From assembly GCA_964495805.1 (NCBI GenBank), contig CAZBWV010000071.1, forward strand, positions 1 through 40,522: a stretch of 40,522 nucleotides of DNA, given 5' to 3'. Under the pieces are notes generated by a model that ran no database searches, was not told the origin of the DNA, and worked only from the letters and a program-made list of their open reading frames with translations. Positions 32,232 to 40,013 of the stretch are shown here, piece after piece. A program made the position numbers and the translations under genes. The number at the start of each line of letters is the position of its first letter. Position 1 is the stretch's first letter. The DNA is from JALXCH01 sp964495805. GTDB taxonomy: Bacteria > Calditrichota > Calditrichia > RBG-13-44-9.

Positions 32232-33803
32232 ATGCATCTGGTTCTTCTTCACGGATATTTGTTGCAGGGTACCGGCTCCAACATTTATGTGGCCAATATT
32301 GCCCGCGCCTGGAAGGCTCAGGGGCATGGGGTAACAGTGATCTGTCAGGATCGTCAGGCTGGCGATCTCCCGTTTGTGGATGAGATCATTCTGCCGGGTG
32401 AGTCCCTACCGAATCATCCACCTGCACCGGGCACGATTCGGGTAGTGGTTCCCTTTATCAACGATTTGCTTCCGGTTTATGTAATGGACCGTTACGATGG
32501 GTACACAGTAAAGTTGATTCCCGATATGACCCGGGAAGAGATTGAAACACATATTCAACTCACTGCTTTGAGTGTGCATCGGGTAGCTTCGCAGGGTGTT
32601 CAGCTGGTGCTGGCGAATCATGCACTGTTTGGACCGGTGATTGCACGGCGGGGACTGGTCAATACCGGTGTGCCGTACCGGGTGAAAATTCATGGTAGTG
32701 CTATAGAATACACCCTGGTGCCCCATCCGGAATTGATGAGCTATGCAGTGGAAGGGCTGGCCGGTGCGGAAAGGATTTTTGTGGGCACTCGCTATGTGAA
32801 ACAGCGGGTACAGGAAGTATTCTCGCCGTTTCGTCAGGAACTGATACTGGAGAGAAAGCTTGCCATTGTTCCGCCGGGAATGGACCCCGATGTGTTTAAT
32901 CTGGCCCAAAATCCGGAACTTCATCAGCGGCGTTTTCTGGAAAAAGTGCAACGTGCCATTCGGGAAAATCCGAATGGCCGAAAGGCGATGGAACCCCCAC
33001 CGGTTGCAGGGAAATCTCTGGAGGAAGTCAATCAACAATTGCTGGCCCGGGCGGATCGTTACGATCAGCGGGCGGTGGATACAGATTTACCAGAAAAATG
33101 GCAACCTCTTCGCCCCGACGAACCGCTCATTCTTTATTTTGGCAAATTCATTCCCGCCAAAGGTGTGGGCGAAATTGTACTAAGCATCCCGCGGATTCTG
33201 CAGCGCATCCCGCAGGCCCGGTTTGTATTTGTGGGATTTGGCTCCTACCGGGAACATCTGGAGGGGATGCTGTGGGCACTGCGGACAGGGGACCGGGAGG
33301 CGTTCCGGATATTTGCTCGGGCGGGTGAATTTGTGGAAGACCCCAACCCGTTGCAGTGGTTCCGACCACTTCGTGATCCGGAAGCACAGAGAGTGGTGGT
33401 TACCGGCATCCTGGACCATGACACGCTGCGGGAACTGTTACCGCTGGCCAGTGTGGTGTTGGTGCCCAGCAAATGGCCCGAAGCATTTGGAATGGTGGCG
33501 GTGGAAGCCATGGCTGCAGGTGTGTTACCACTGTGTAACTATCACGCCGGTTTAAAAGATGTGGTGGATGAAGTCCAGCACGTGGACCCCGGGCTGGCTA
33601 ATTACATGAAACTCGATCGAAAACGGTTTGTCCAGGAACTGCCGGACAAAGTAGAGCAGGCTCTTCAGTTTTTATATCCGGATGGCTTCAGCAACCATTC
33701 CTATCGGAAAAAAATTGCTGAATTGTTGCGCGACATTTCGGTGCGACACTTCTCCTGGGAAGGGATTGCCCGCCGATTACTGGAATCGGATTCTCAAACC
33801 TGA
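32232..33803 (+). CDS. large GT4-family glycosyltransferase with internal insertions
   Basis: The 523-residue GT-B enzyme starts MHLVLLHGYLLQGTGSNIYV and has the E-x7-E motif E417-E425 (KWPEAFGMVAVEAMAAG) plus the sugar-donor loop LYFGKFIPAKGV (301-312). It is longer than usual because of two insertions: about 80 residues after PPGMDP (219-299) and about 60 after the GFGSYREHLEG segment (about 345-395). A GAGGAGG-like ribosome site lies before the ATG. It is a single gene, away from the surface-glycan cluster and 169 bp from the convergent barrel gene. It may make a glycolipid or a soluble glycan; substrate unknown. Confidence 0.85.
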   Translation: MHLVLLHGYLLQGTGSNIYVANIARAWKAQGHGVTVICQDRQAGDLPFVDEIILPGESLPNHPPAPGTIRVVVPFINDLLPVYVMDRYDGYTVKLIPDMTREEIETHIQLTALSVHRVASQGVQLVLANHALFGPVIARRGLVNTGVPYRVKIHGSAIEYTLVPHPELMSYAVEGLAGAERIFVGTRYVKQRVQEVFSPFRQELILERKLAIVPPGMDPDVFNLAQNPELHQRRFLEKVQRAIRENPNGRKAMEPPPVAGKSLEEVNQQLLARADRYDQRAVDTDLPEKWQPLRPDEPLILYFGKFIPAKGVGEIVLSIPRILQRIPQARFVFVGFGSYREHLEGMLWALRTGDREAFRIFARAGEFVEDPNPLQWFRPLRDPEAQRVVVTGILDHDTLRELLPLASVVLVPSKWPEAFGMVAVEAMAAGVLPLCNYHAGLKDVVDEVQHVDPGLANYMKLDRKRFVQELPDKVEQALQFLYPDGFSNHSYRKKIAELLRDISVRHFSWEGIARRLLESDSQT

Positions 33804-33972
33804 ATTTCCCTTCAATTGGGAAAAGCTGAATAAAAATCAGAAACAACAATAGTCGAAGTTTAAGCGGGGAAAAATTTTGTCGCACATTTTACACCCGTCT
33901 GATTACGGGGGCAGTCCATTCAATTTTACTCCGGGCAGGTGATGGGAGTTTGGTGTGAATGCAGTGTGATGA

Positions 33973-35166
33973 TCAGAAAGAATATTTGAACCGAACGAAA
34001 TACGATGTGCCAAAACTGCCGAATTCGCTCAGGGTATCACCATCGGGGAAAAAGGCCAGAAGCAGGGCATCCAGGTTGGTGAGCACAGAGTAGGTGAGGG
34101 AGGGAACCAGAATGTATGAATGGTCATCGGGATTATAAATGCCAAACAGGGACCCGCGTATGAGAGGGGTCAGGTCGTAAGCAGCTTCTCCGAACAGGGA
34201 CCAGCGGGCAGGGGAAAGCAGCCCGACTTCCGGGGCTTCCCAATAATACAGACCGGCATGGTGTGTTTTCCCGATACTGTTGTAAAGAATCTCCCCGTGC
34301 AAATAAAGGGAGCTGGAAAATGTGTAATCGTACGAGAGGGAGGCAGAGAAACTTTTTCGGTGTTCCAAATAAAAAGAATCCAGAAAGTAAGCGTAATCGG
34401 GTAATGGCTCCGGTGCACTTTTGGCAGGTGCATCGCTGAGGAGAAATTCACCGCGGAACCCTCCATCATGTATATAACCTGACCAGGCACCCCCGGCAAT
34501 CCAGCGATTCCGGCGCACACCTCCAATCACAAACAGGTCATAATTTCCAATATGGATAGACCAGAGTCCCGCCCAGATGGTACTCCGTTTGTTCCCCCCT
34601 GGTTTGCAGGAAAATTCCACTTTGCTTACCGGTCCGGTGTAGTACTGGATGCGCAGAGCATCTGAACCCGGTTTTTCCTCGTAATCGAAATCCAGGATGT
34701 TGTAGGGATTGAACACATCGATGACATTCCACACCAGAGTGGTACCCCAGGCAATGCGCTGGCGACCGGCGGTTATCTGAAGATTCCCGATGGTGTAATC
34801 CACCCAGAGTCGGTCAACCTCTCCGTAACCCACGCTGTGGGTGGTTTCCCAGAAAAATTTGTCCATTTTCCAGCGCTCGTGCTGGTTGCGAATCAAGTCG
34901 GAGAAGTTAGGGATTTTTTCCACGGAATTTCCGTAATATGCCCGGAAGCGAATTTCCAGGGCTGCCTGGAGGTTCGGGGTAGGATACCAATGGGTATTCA
35001 GGCGCAGATGGAGCAAATGGTCGTTGAGCCTCTGGTTGTAAAAGGGGTAGCGTGTGCTGCTAAACAGGTACTTGGCGTAGCCGCCCACTGTAAAATCGCT
35101 TGCCAGCACACCACTCAGCAAACAGCCAAACAGCATAATCCCCGAAAGAAGAAACCGGTTGCTCAT
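33973..35166 (-). CDS. DUF1302-like outer-membrane beta-barrel protein
   Basis: The 397-residue product has a signal peptide (about 1-22, ending GVLASDF) and repeated amphipathic strands, ending in aromatic F (YFVRFKYSF), so it should be an outer-membrane barrel. The block ITAGRQRIAWGTTLVWNVI followed by DVFNPYN resembles the GRQ-x-x-WG...NP motif of DUF1302 proteins. DUF1302 proteins are often encoded with LolA-fold DUF1329 and RND pump genes in Proteobacteria. Here it ends an operon with a LolA-like carrier and an ABC system. The ATG at 35166 is chosen over GTG at 35169 because AGGAG is six bases before it; it lies 3 bp after the ATPase stop, so it is probably coupled. Confidence 0.82.
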   Translation of the reverse strand: MSNRFLLSGIMLFGCLLSGVLASDFTVGGYAKYLFSSTRYPFYNQRLNDHLLHLRLNTHWYPTPNLQAALEIRFRAYYGNSVEKIPNFSDLIRNQHERWKMDKFFWETTHSVGYGEVDRLWVDYTIGNLQITAGRQRIAWGTTLVWNVIDVFNPYNILDFDYEEKPGSDALRIQYYTGPVSKVEFSCKPGGNKRSTIWAGLWSIHIGNYDLFVIGGVRRNRWIAGGAWSGYIHDGGFRGEFLLSDAPAKSAPEPLPDYAYFLDSFYLEHRKSFSASLSYDYTFSSSLYLHGEILYNSIGKTHHAGLYYWEAPEVGLLSPARWSLFGEAAYDLTPLIRGSLFGIYNPDDHSYILVPSLTYSVLTNLDALLLAFFPDGDTLSEFGSFGTSYFVRFKYSF

Positions 35167-35169
35167 CAC

Positions 35170-35856
35170 TCACTCCTGTGGTTGATCCGATATAACCTGC
35201 CCATCCTGCAGAGTGATTACCCGTTTTGCCCGCCGGATTACCCGTGGATCGTGGGTGGAGAAGACAAAGGTCATATTAAACCTGCGGTTGAGCTGAGCCA
35301 TAATATCCAGCAAATTTTCCGCTGTGTGGGAGTCCAGGTTGGCGGTGGGTTCATCTGCCAGTACAAAGGAGGGGTGACTGGCCAGGGCGCGTGCTACCGC
35401 CACCCGCTGCTGCTGACCTCCGGAGAGCTGAGAAGGAAAGGAGTGAATCTTATCCTCCAGTCCCACCGCTTTTAACAACTGGGTGGCACGTTCCCGTCGC
35501 TTCTGTTTGTCCACTCCCTGCAAAAGCATAATGAATTCCACATTTTCCAGGGCGGTAAATACCGGAATCAGGTTGTATGCCTGAAACACAAAACCGATGT
35601 GATGCAGACGGAATTCAATGAGCTGATTGGCTTTCAGGGTGGAAATGTCCGTCCCATCGATGATCACCCGACCGGAAGTGGGAACGTCCAGTCCGCCCAT
35701 CAGATTCAGCAGGGTGGTTTTGCCTGAGCCGGATGGCCCAACGATAGCAGTGAATTCGCCCGGTTCAATGGAAAGGGAGACATCGTTCACCGCTTTTACG
35801 GGAATGCTGGTGGTATTGTAAATTTTAATCAGATGGTCCAGTTCAATCAATGCCAT
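35170..35856 (-). CDS. LolD/MacB-like ABC transporter ATPase
   Basis: The 228-residue cytoplasmic subunit has all ABC motifs: Walker A GPSGSGKTT (40-48), Q-loop Q92, signature LSGGQQQ (144-150), Walker B FVLADE (164-169) and switch H202. It energises the two FtsX-type permeases encoded upstream by ATP hydrolysis. Such MacB/LolD-type systems extract lipoproteins or lipids, or provide mechanical force, and do not import. It sits between the second permease (21 bp) and the barrel gene. Confidence 0.95.
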   Translation of the reverse strand: MALIELDHLIKIYNTTSIPVKAVNDVSLSIEPGEFTAIVGPSGSGKTTLLNLMGGLDVPTSGRVIIDGTDISTLKANQLIEFRLHHIGFVFQAYNLIPVFTALENVEFIMLLQGVDKQKRRERATQLLKAVGLEDKIHSFPSQLSGGQQQRVAVARALASHPSFVLADEPTANLDSHTAENLLDIMAQLNRRFNMTFVFSTHDPRVIRRAKRVITLQDGQVISDQPQE

Positions 35857-35877
35857 GGAGATTCTCCGTTTGTTTCA

Positions 35878-37092
35878 TCAAACAATCCGTGTTGCCTGTG
35901 CCGGTTGGATATGCACTGCTTTCCATGCGGGCAGTGCCGCCCCAACCAGAGCGGTCAGTAAAATCATGATTGTAAGTACCACATACATTTCCAGAGGCAG
36001 ATAAGGGTACAGAATAGCACTGGCGCCAAAGCTGGCCAGGCTGGATTCGAAAGCAGACAAATCCAATCCGTACTGTCCCACCACAGCAAGAGTTCCCACT
36101 CCCATGATAATACCTGCCAGACCCCCGGTGAGGGAAAGCAGAATGGTTTCCAGCAAAATCATTACAAAAATGCGTACCCGGGTCATTCCCACTGCCAGTA
36201 ACACCCCTAACTCCCGAAATCGCTCTACCACCGCCATGAGCATGGTGTTGGTAATCCCAAACAACAACGCAAACAGAATGATCGCCAAAAACAGGTAGGT
36301 GAAACTATCCATGGAAGCGGCCATATATGCGATTTCCGGGGCAATTTCCTTCCAGGAGGCGACATCCAGATCGGGGTATTGTTGACGCAAAGTTTGGAGC
36401 AGTGCGGGAACCAGTCGGGAATGCCGGGCACGGATGGTGATTTCGTGGATGAATGGCCGGACACCAATTACCCGGAACAGATCGCTCTGGCGCAGGAACA
36501 GGTGGGATTCGTCGAAGTACGTGGATTCGGTTTTGTAGATGCCCACCACCCGAACTGCCAGATAAACCAGCTCTCCGTTCAGCCCCTGAAATCCCAGCAC
36601 CAGACGGGAGTGCAGCTTTACGCCCAAACGTTCGGCCAGTTTAGCGCCAATAACCGCCGGATTGCGTGTTTGCTCACGGAAATAACTGCCGGTAATGAGC
36701 TTTTGGTGGATGATTGTGACGTGGGCTTCCTCCTCCGGCACAATGCCATAGATCTGCACCCCGAAGTTGGAAGTAGCGGAGGAGGCCATGCCTTCCAGCA
36801 CCACATGGCCGCACGCGCTTTGCACCTGTGGCAACGCGCGCACCCGTTGCAGTATCTGGAATCCTCCGGGGAGCTGGTTGGTCAATTCCTGTTCCAGCCG
36901 AAATCCGGGAGAATGAATTTGCACATGTCCCAGATCGCGATCGATGGCGGTGGTAACCATGGACTCGCCCCAACCCATCATGATGGCACCAGCCATCAAC
37001 CCACCCCATAATCCGAAAGCGATGGCCAGAATGATAATGAGGCTTCGCTTTTTATTTCGCCACACATTTCGCCAGGCCAGTGTGAGTAGCAT
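35878..37092 (-). CDS. FtsX/LolC-like ABC transporter permease
   Basis: The 404-residue protein has an N-terminal membrane helix (about 15-40), a large periplasmic MacB-PCD-like domain (about 50-250) and three C-terminal helices (about 260-290, 310-345 and 365-395), the MacB/LolC/FtsX topology. It begins TLAWRNVWRNKKRSLI, almost the same as the neighbouring permease (TLSWRNLWRNKKRTLI), and both are exactly 404 residues, so the two are probably paralogues forming a heterodimer. An AAGGAG ribosome site precedes the ATG. Confidence 0.9.
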   Translation of the reverse strand: MLLTLAWRNVWRNKKRSLIIILAIAFGLWGGLMAGAIMMGWGESMVTTAIDRDLGHVQIHSPGFRLEQELTNQLPGGFQILQRVRALPQVQSACGHVVLEGMASSATSNFGVQIYGIVPEEEAHVTIIHQKLITGSYFREQTRNPAVIGAKLAERLGVKLHSRLVLGFQGLNGELVYLAVRVVGIYKTESTYFDESHLFLRQSDLFRVIGVRPFIHEITIRARHSRLVPALLQTLRQQYPDLDVASWKEIAPEIAYMAASMDSFTYLFLAIILFALLFGITNTMLMAVVERFRELGVLLAVGMTRVRIFVMILLETILLSLTGGLAGIIMGVGTLAVVGQYGLDLSAFESSLASFGASAILYPYLPLEMYVVLTIMILLTALVGAALPAWKAVHIQPAQATRIV

Positions 37093-37201
37093 ACGGCTCC
37101 TTCTCCGAAATAATTGATTTGATTCTCTGTTCTCCAGTATTTATCTGTCTGAACGGTTTTTTGTACTCCGGTTTTCACCCCAAACCGTCAAAGCGGTTCG
37201 G

Positions 37202-38416
37202 TTAACCATGAAGTGCCTTCACCGGTTCTAACCGATGGACGAACAGAATGGGATAGATAGCGGTGCCCAGAGCAATCAGCAGCACCACCAGTGCCTGATT
37301 CAGCACAATGGTCGGATCGGTGGTGAAGGCAAAAATGGGTTCCACCCCAAACGCTTCGTAAGTTTTGGCTATCTCCCCGGAAAAACGAATGGGATGGTCA
37401 CTCAGGTACCACACCATGGGGAAGCTAAATACCGCTCCGGTTAGTGCTCCCAGAAAGGACAAAAAGATGGTCTCCAGCAGGGTGACTACCATTAATCGGA
37501 TGCGCTTCATGCCCACGGAAATGAGTACACCAAATTCACGGGTGCGCTCGGTGGTCATCATCACCACCGTACCAAATACTCCGAAAGCGATGACCATGTA
37601 CAGGATGAGCAACATGATTTGCCCGCTCACGTTATCCAGCTGAATACTCTGTTTTAGTTCCGGCATCATCTCTTCCCAGGTCATCACCGCATATTGTTCT
37701 CCGAATTGCTCCTTCAGCCAGCGTGCTACTGCGGGTAGCTGGTGATTGGATTTCAGCACAATAGTCAGAGAGGTGAGTCGGTTGCCGGTCAGGAAGACCT
37801 CCTGAGCAGTGGACAGGGGAAGATAGGTCAGGGTTTTGTTCAGGTCGGGGAAGGGCAAATTCAGGATGCCCACCACAGGCAAGCGTGCGGCGGCAATCTG
37901 GCCGTGGTAACCCTGTCCGTACAGCACCACACTATCACCAACCTGTACATGGAGCAGATGCGCCAGATCTTTGCCCAACAACACTCCCTGTTCGTGTGTG
38001 CTGAGGTAACGACCGGAAATAACCCGGTGATCCAGCCCGGATTGAGCAGCTTCTTGTTTCGGATCGATGCCGATGACTTCGCCGACTCTGGTTTTTTCGC
38101 CGTGGGAAATGAGTGCAAAAGCCTCCAGCCGCGGAGAAATACTGGACACCTCCGGTAGCGAAATCACCTGCTGAACGGCTTTGGGTGAAATAGTAAAGCT
38201 GTTGTCCAGCGAACGTTTTTCCCAATAATCTTTTTCCTGCAACTGAAGATGTCCGGTAAACATCCGCGCAGTGGAATTAATCAGGTAATCATAGGTACCT
38301 AACTGAGCGGAGCGCATCATCACCGCAGTGAGTACGGCAAAAAAGACGGAGGCCGCAGCAATAAGCGTGCGTTTTTTGTTTCGCCAGAGATTTCGCCAGC
38401 TAAGGGTCAGGTACAT
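37202..38416 (-). CDS. FtsX/LolE-like ABC transporter permease
   Basis: The 404-residue protein has the same four-helix topology with a large periplasmic domain (about 50-250) and begins TLSWRNLWRNKKRTLI. Together with the next permease and the LolD-like ATPase it would form a LolCDE/MacB-like pump for lipoprotein or lipid release at the inner membrane. It lies 109 bp before the second permease and 155 bp after the LolA-like carrier. Confidence 0.9.
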   Translation of the reverse strand: MYLTLSWRNLWRNKKRTLIAAASVFFAVLTAVMMRSAQLGTYDYLINSTARMFTGHLQLQEKDYWEKRSLDNSFTISPKAVQQVISLPEVSSISPRLEAFALISHGEKTRVGEVIGIDPKQEAAQSGLDHRVISGRYLSTHEQGVLLGKDLAHLLHVQVGDSVVLYGQGYHGQIAAARLPVVGILNLPFPDLNKTLTYLPLSTAQEVFLTGNRLTSLTIVLKSNHQLPAVARWLKEQFGEQYAVMTWEEMMPELKQSIQLDNVSGQIMLLILYMVIAFGVFGTVVMMTTERTREFGVLISVGMKRIRLMVVTLLETIFLSFLGALTGAVFSFPMVWYLSDHPIRFSGEIAKTYEAFGVEPIFAFTTDPTIVLNQALVVLLIALGTAIYPILFVHRLEPVKALHG

Positions 38417-38506
38417 GGTGTTTCCCCGTTGTTTTCAGCAATTGGTACTGCAATTCTCCGGGCAGCCGGTGTCTCCCGGAGCCATCTGGCAGTTGTTGGT
38501 CGCTGA

Positions 38507-38545
38507 TTGATCAACATCCACCCATTGGATGAATCAATTTTTTTT
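38507..38545 (+). terminator. rightward-facing terminator-like hairpin inside the leftward operon
   Basis: TTGAT (38507-38511) and CATCC (38515-38519) pair with GGATG (38527-38531) and ATCAA (38533-38537), and eight T follow (38538-38545). In the forward direction this is a good intrinsic-terminator shape, but no forward gene ends here. It may block antisense transcripts, or its hairpin may shape the leftward mRNA between the LolA-like and permease genes. A second stem, CTCCGGG/CCCGGAG, lies just downstream. Confidence 0.55.
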
Positions 38546-38571
38546 GCAAGAAGTTTCCTCCTCATCAACGA

Positions 38572-39321
38572 TTAATGAATCCGCTTAATATTTTGCAGCG
38601 AAAAGAAAGAAGGACTTAAGCGTATGTTAAACTCCACCTTATGGTAATCCATCACCGTTTTATTCCCCGGTTTATTATGGGGAACCATTTCGTAGTGGGT
38701 GGGAATCAGCCGTCCGCCCATTTTCCGGATATTGCTACCGGTCATGGTTTTCACCAGCTGACCGTCTTCGTCGTAAAATTCCGCTTTAACTTCCAGGAAA
38801 GTGTCCCGGGTAATCCACAGTAGCAGTTTGCCCCACACCACTCCGGCTTCCGGTTTGGGAATGGACTGGATGCGGTAGCAGGGACGTCCCTCCACTGTGT
38901 CGGTTCCTGCCAGGGTGTGGACATAATCCTTCACCACACTGGATTCGCGCACCAGATCGTCATTGGTAAAATCCGATCCCATCCATGATTGTAACATCAT
39001 GGATGGCGGTATTTTAATCACCCGTTGCACACTGGGTATCCAGTTCCAGATTTCATTTTTCCGTTTCAGAGTCACGGTGCCCTTGTCTCGTGCCGGTGCT
39101 GTGATCAGCACCATGGCGTAGTCTGGTTCAATCGCCCAAACCTTCATGGAAATTTTTCGTGACCAATCCGGCTTAATGATGGTCATGGTCATTTCGGCAT
39201 AACTGCTCTTGCCGTAAACATTCTGGTACGCTTTACGCACAATTTCGGTGGCATCTTTTGCCCAAAGGTTTAGCAGCAGAAAGAGGGTCAGTATCAGCCC
39301 CAGAATCGTTTTATGTTTCAT
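38572..39321 (-). CDS. LolA-like outer-membrane lipoprotein-sorting carrier
   Basis: The 249-residue protein has a signal peptide (about 1-21, LTLFLLLNLWAKD) and the fold and motifs of the outer-membrane lipoprotein-sorting / LolA-like family: KRKNEIWNWIPSVQRVIKI, SWMGSDFTNDDL and a late MTGSNIRKMGGRLIPTHYEM. It should be a soluble periplasmic beta-sheet carrier of a hydrophobic molecule. The family is often encoded with MMPL/RND or LolCDE-like pumps. Its ATG overlaps the TetR stop by 11 bp with AAGGAG seven bases before it, so it is the first structural gene of the TetR operon. Confidence 0.88.
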   Translation of the reverse strand: MKHKTILGLILTLFLLLNLWAKDATEIVRKAYQNVYGKSSYAEMTMTIIKPDWSRKISMKVWAIEPDYAMVLITAPARDKGTVTLKRKNEIWNWIPSVQRVIKIPPSMMLQSWMGSDFTNDDLVRESSVVKDYVHTLAGTDTVEGRPCYRIQSIPKPEAGVVWGKLLLWITRDTFLEVKAEFYDEDGQLVKTMTGSNIRKMGGRLIPTHYEMVPHNKPGNKTVMDYHKVEFNIRLSPSFFSLQNIKRIH

Positions 39322-39949
39322 GGTTTTTCTCCTTATCTCTGGATTGACGAATTCCGTACAGAAAACTGTGGAGTAATACTCTTCCGGCTTCGCGGAAGGT
39401 GAACAGGGAACGATCCAGCGTCCACTGAAGCATCAGGCCGTCCAGGGCAGCAATCAGCAGGGAAGCATTCAGTTGCACATCCATGGGGCGGAATTGCCCT
39501 TCCTGAATGCCCTGTTCCAGCACCCGGGCGACAGCCTGTCGGTACCCTTCGTAGAGCGATTTCAGGTTAACCATTTGCATCATGGTGTGATCGTGCTTGC
39601 GAACTCCCTCTGCCCAGAAGTCCATCATAATTTCAATGAAATGTTCGCCGTGCTCCATGAATTCCACCAGGGAGATATCCAGCAGGCGGTACAATTTGGT
39701 CTCTGCGTCGGTGGATTGATGAAGTGCCTGATTCATCAGTTGCAGGGTCTGTTCGCTGACCAGACGAAAAGCTTCGGCAAAGATTTCTTCTTTACTCCGG
39801 AAATATTCATAGATGGTGCCTTTGCCAATTCCTGCGGCGACGGCAATATCGGCCATTTTGGTGCGACCCACTCCCTTTTCTGCGAATACCTGCATGGCAG
39901 CATGGAGGATTTCCGCTTTTTTTGCTTTTTTGTCGATAATCCGTGGCAT
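39311..39949 (-). CDS. TetR-family transcriptional regulator
   Basis: The 212-residue protein has the TetR helix-turn-helix at the N terminus (about 31-50, MADIAVAAGIGKGTIYEYF) and a helical ligand/dimer domain. It probably represses its own operon: a perfect inverted repeat covers the -10 of the promoter just upstream. The ATG at 39949 is chosen; an in-frame TTG at 39985 would lie inside the operator. Its stop overlaps the LolA-like start by 11 bp. The ligand is unknown; lipids or other hydrophobic compounds would fit the operon. Confidence 0.93.
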   Translation of the reverse strand: MPRIIDKKAKKAEILHAAMQVFAEKGVGRTKMADIAVAAGIGKGTIYEYFRSKEEIFAEAFRLVSEQTLQLMNQALHQSTDAETKLYRLLDISLVEFMEHGEHFIEIMMDFWAEGVRKHDHTMMQMVNLKSLYEGYRQAVARVLEQGIQEGQFRPMDVQLNASLLIAALDGLMLQWTLDRSLFTFREAGRVLLHSFLYGIRQSRDKEKNHET

Positions 39950-39965
39950 CGTGTACTCATTTATT

Positions 39966-39985
39966 TTGACCGACTGTTCGGTCAA
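39966..39985 (-). promoter_or_regulatory. TetR-type operator overlapping the operon promoter
   Basis: Perfect 8-bp arms TTGACCGA and TCGGTCAA with a 4-bp centre lie at 39966-39985. The arms touch the -10 (39985-39990) and the predicted start near 39978, the classical position for steric repression. It fits the TTGACCG/CGGTCAA pattern of TetR/AcrR-family operators. Confidence 0.85.
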
Positions 39986-40013
39986 TTTTAACCAATCAAC
40001 CGAAGAAAGTCAA
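39985..40013 (-). promoter_or_regulatory. strong sigma-70-type promoter of the TetR operon
   Basis: Read leftward, TTGACT (40008-40013), a 17-base spacer and TAAAAT (39985-39990) precede the TetR ATG with a leader of about 29 bases. It is a near-consensus promoter and drives the TetR-LolA-like-ABC-barrel operon. Confidence 0.75.

Noticed and set aside
33805..33823. TTTCCC-N7-GGGAAA hairpin after the large glycosyltransferase
   Set aside because: The stem is only 6 bp and A/T-rich, and no T-run follows on either strand, so it was not called a terminator.
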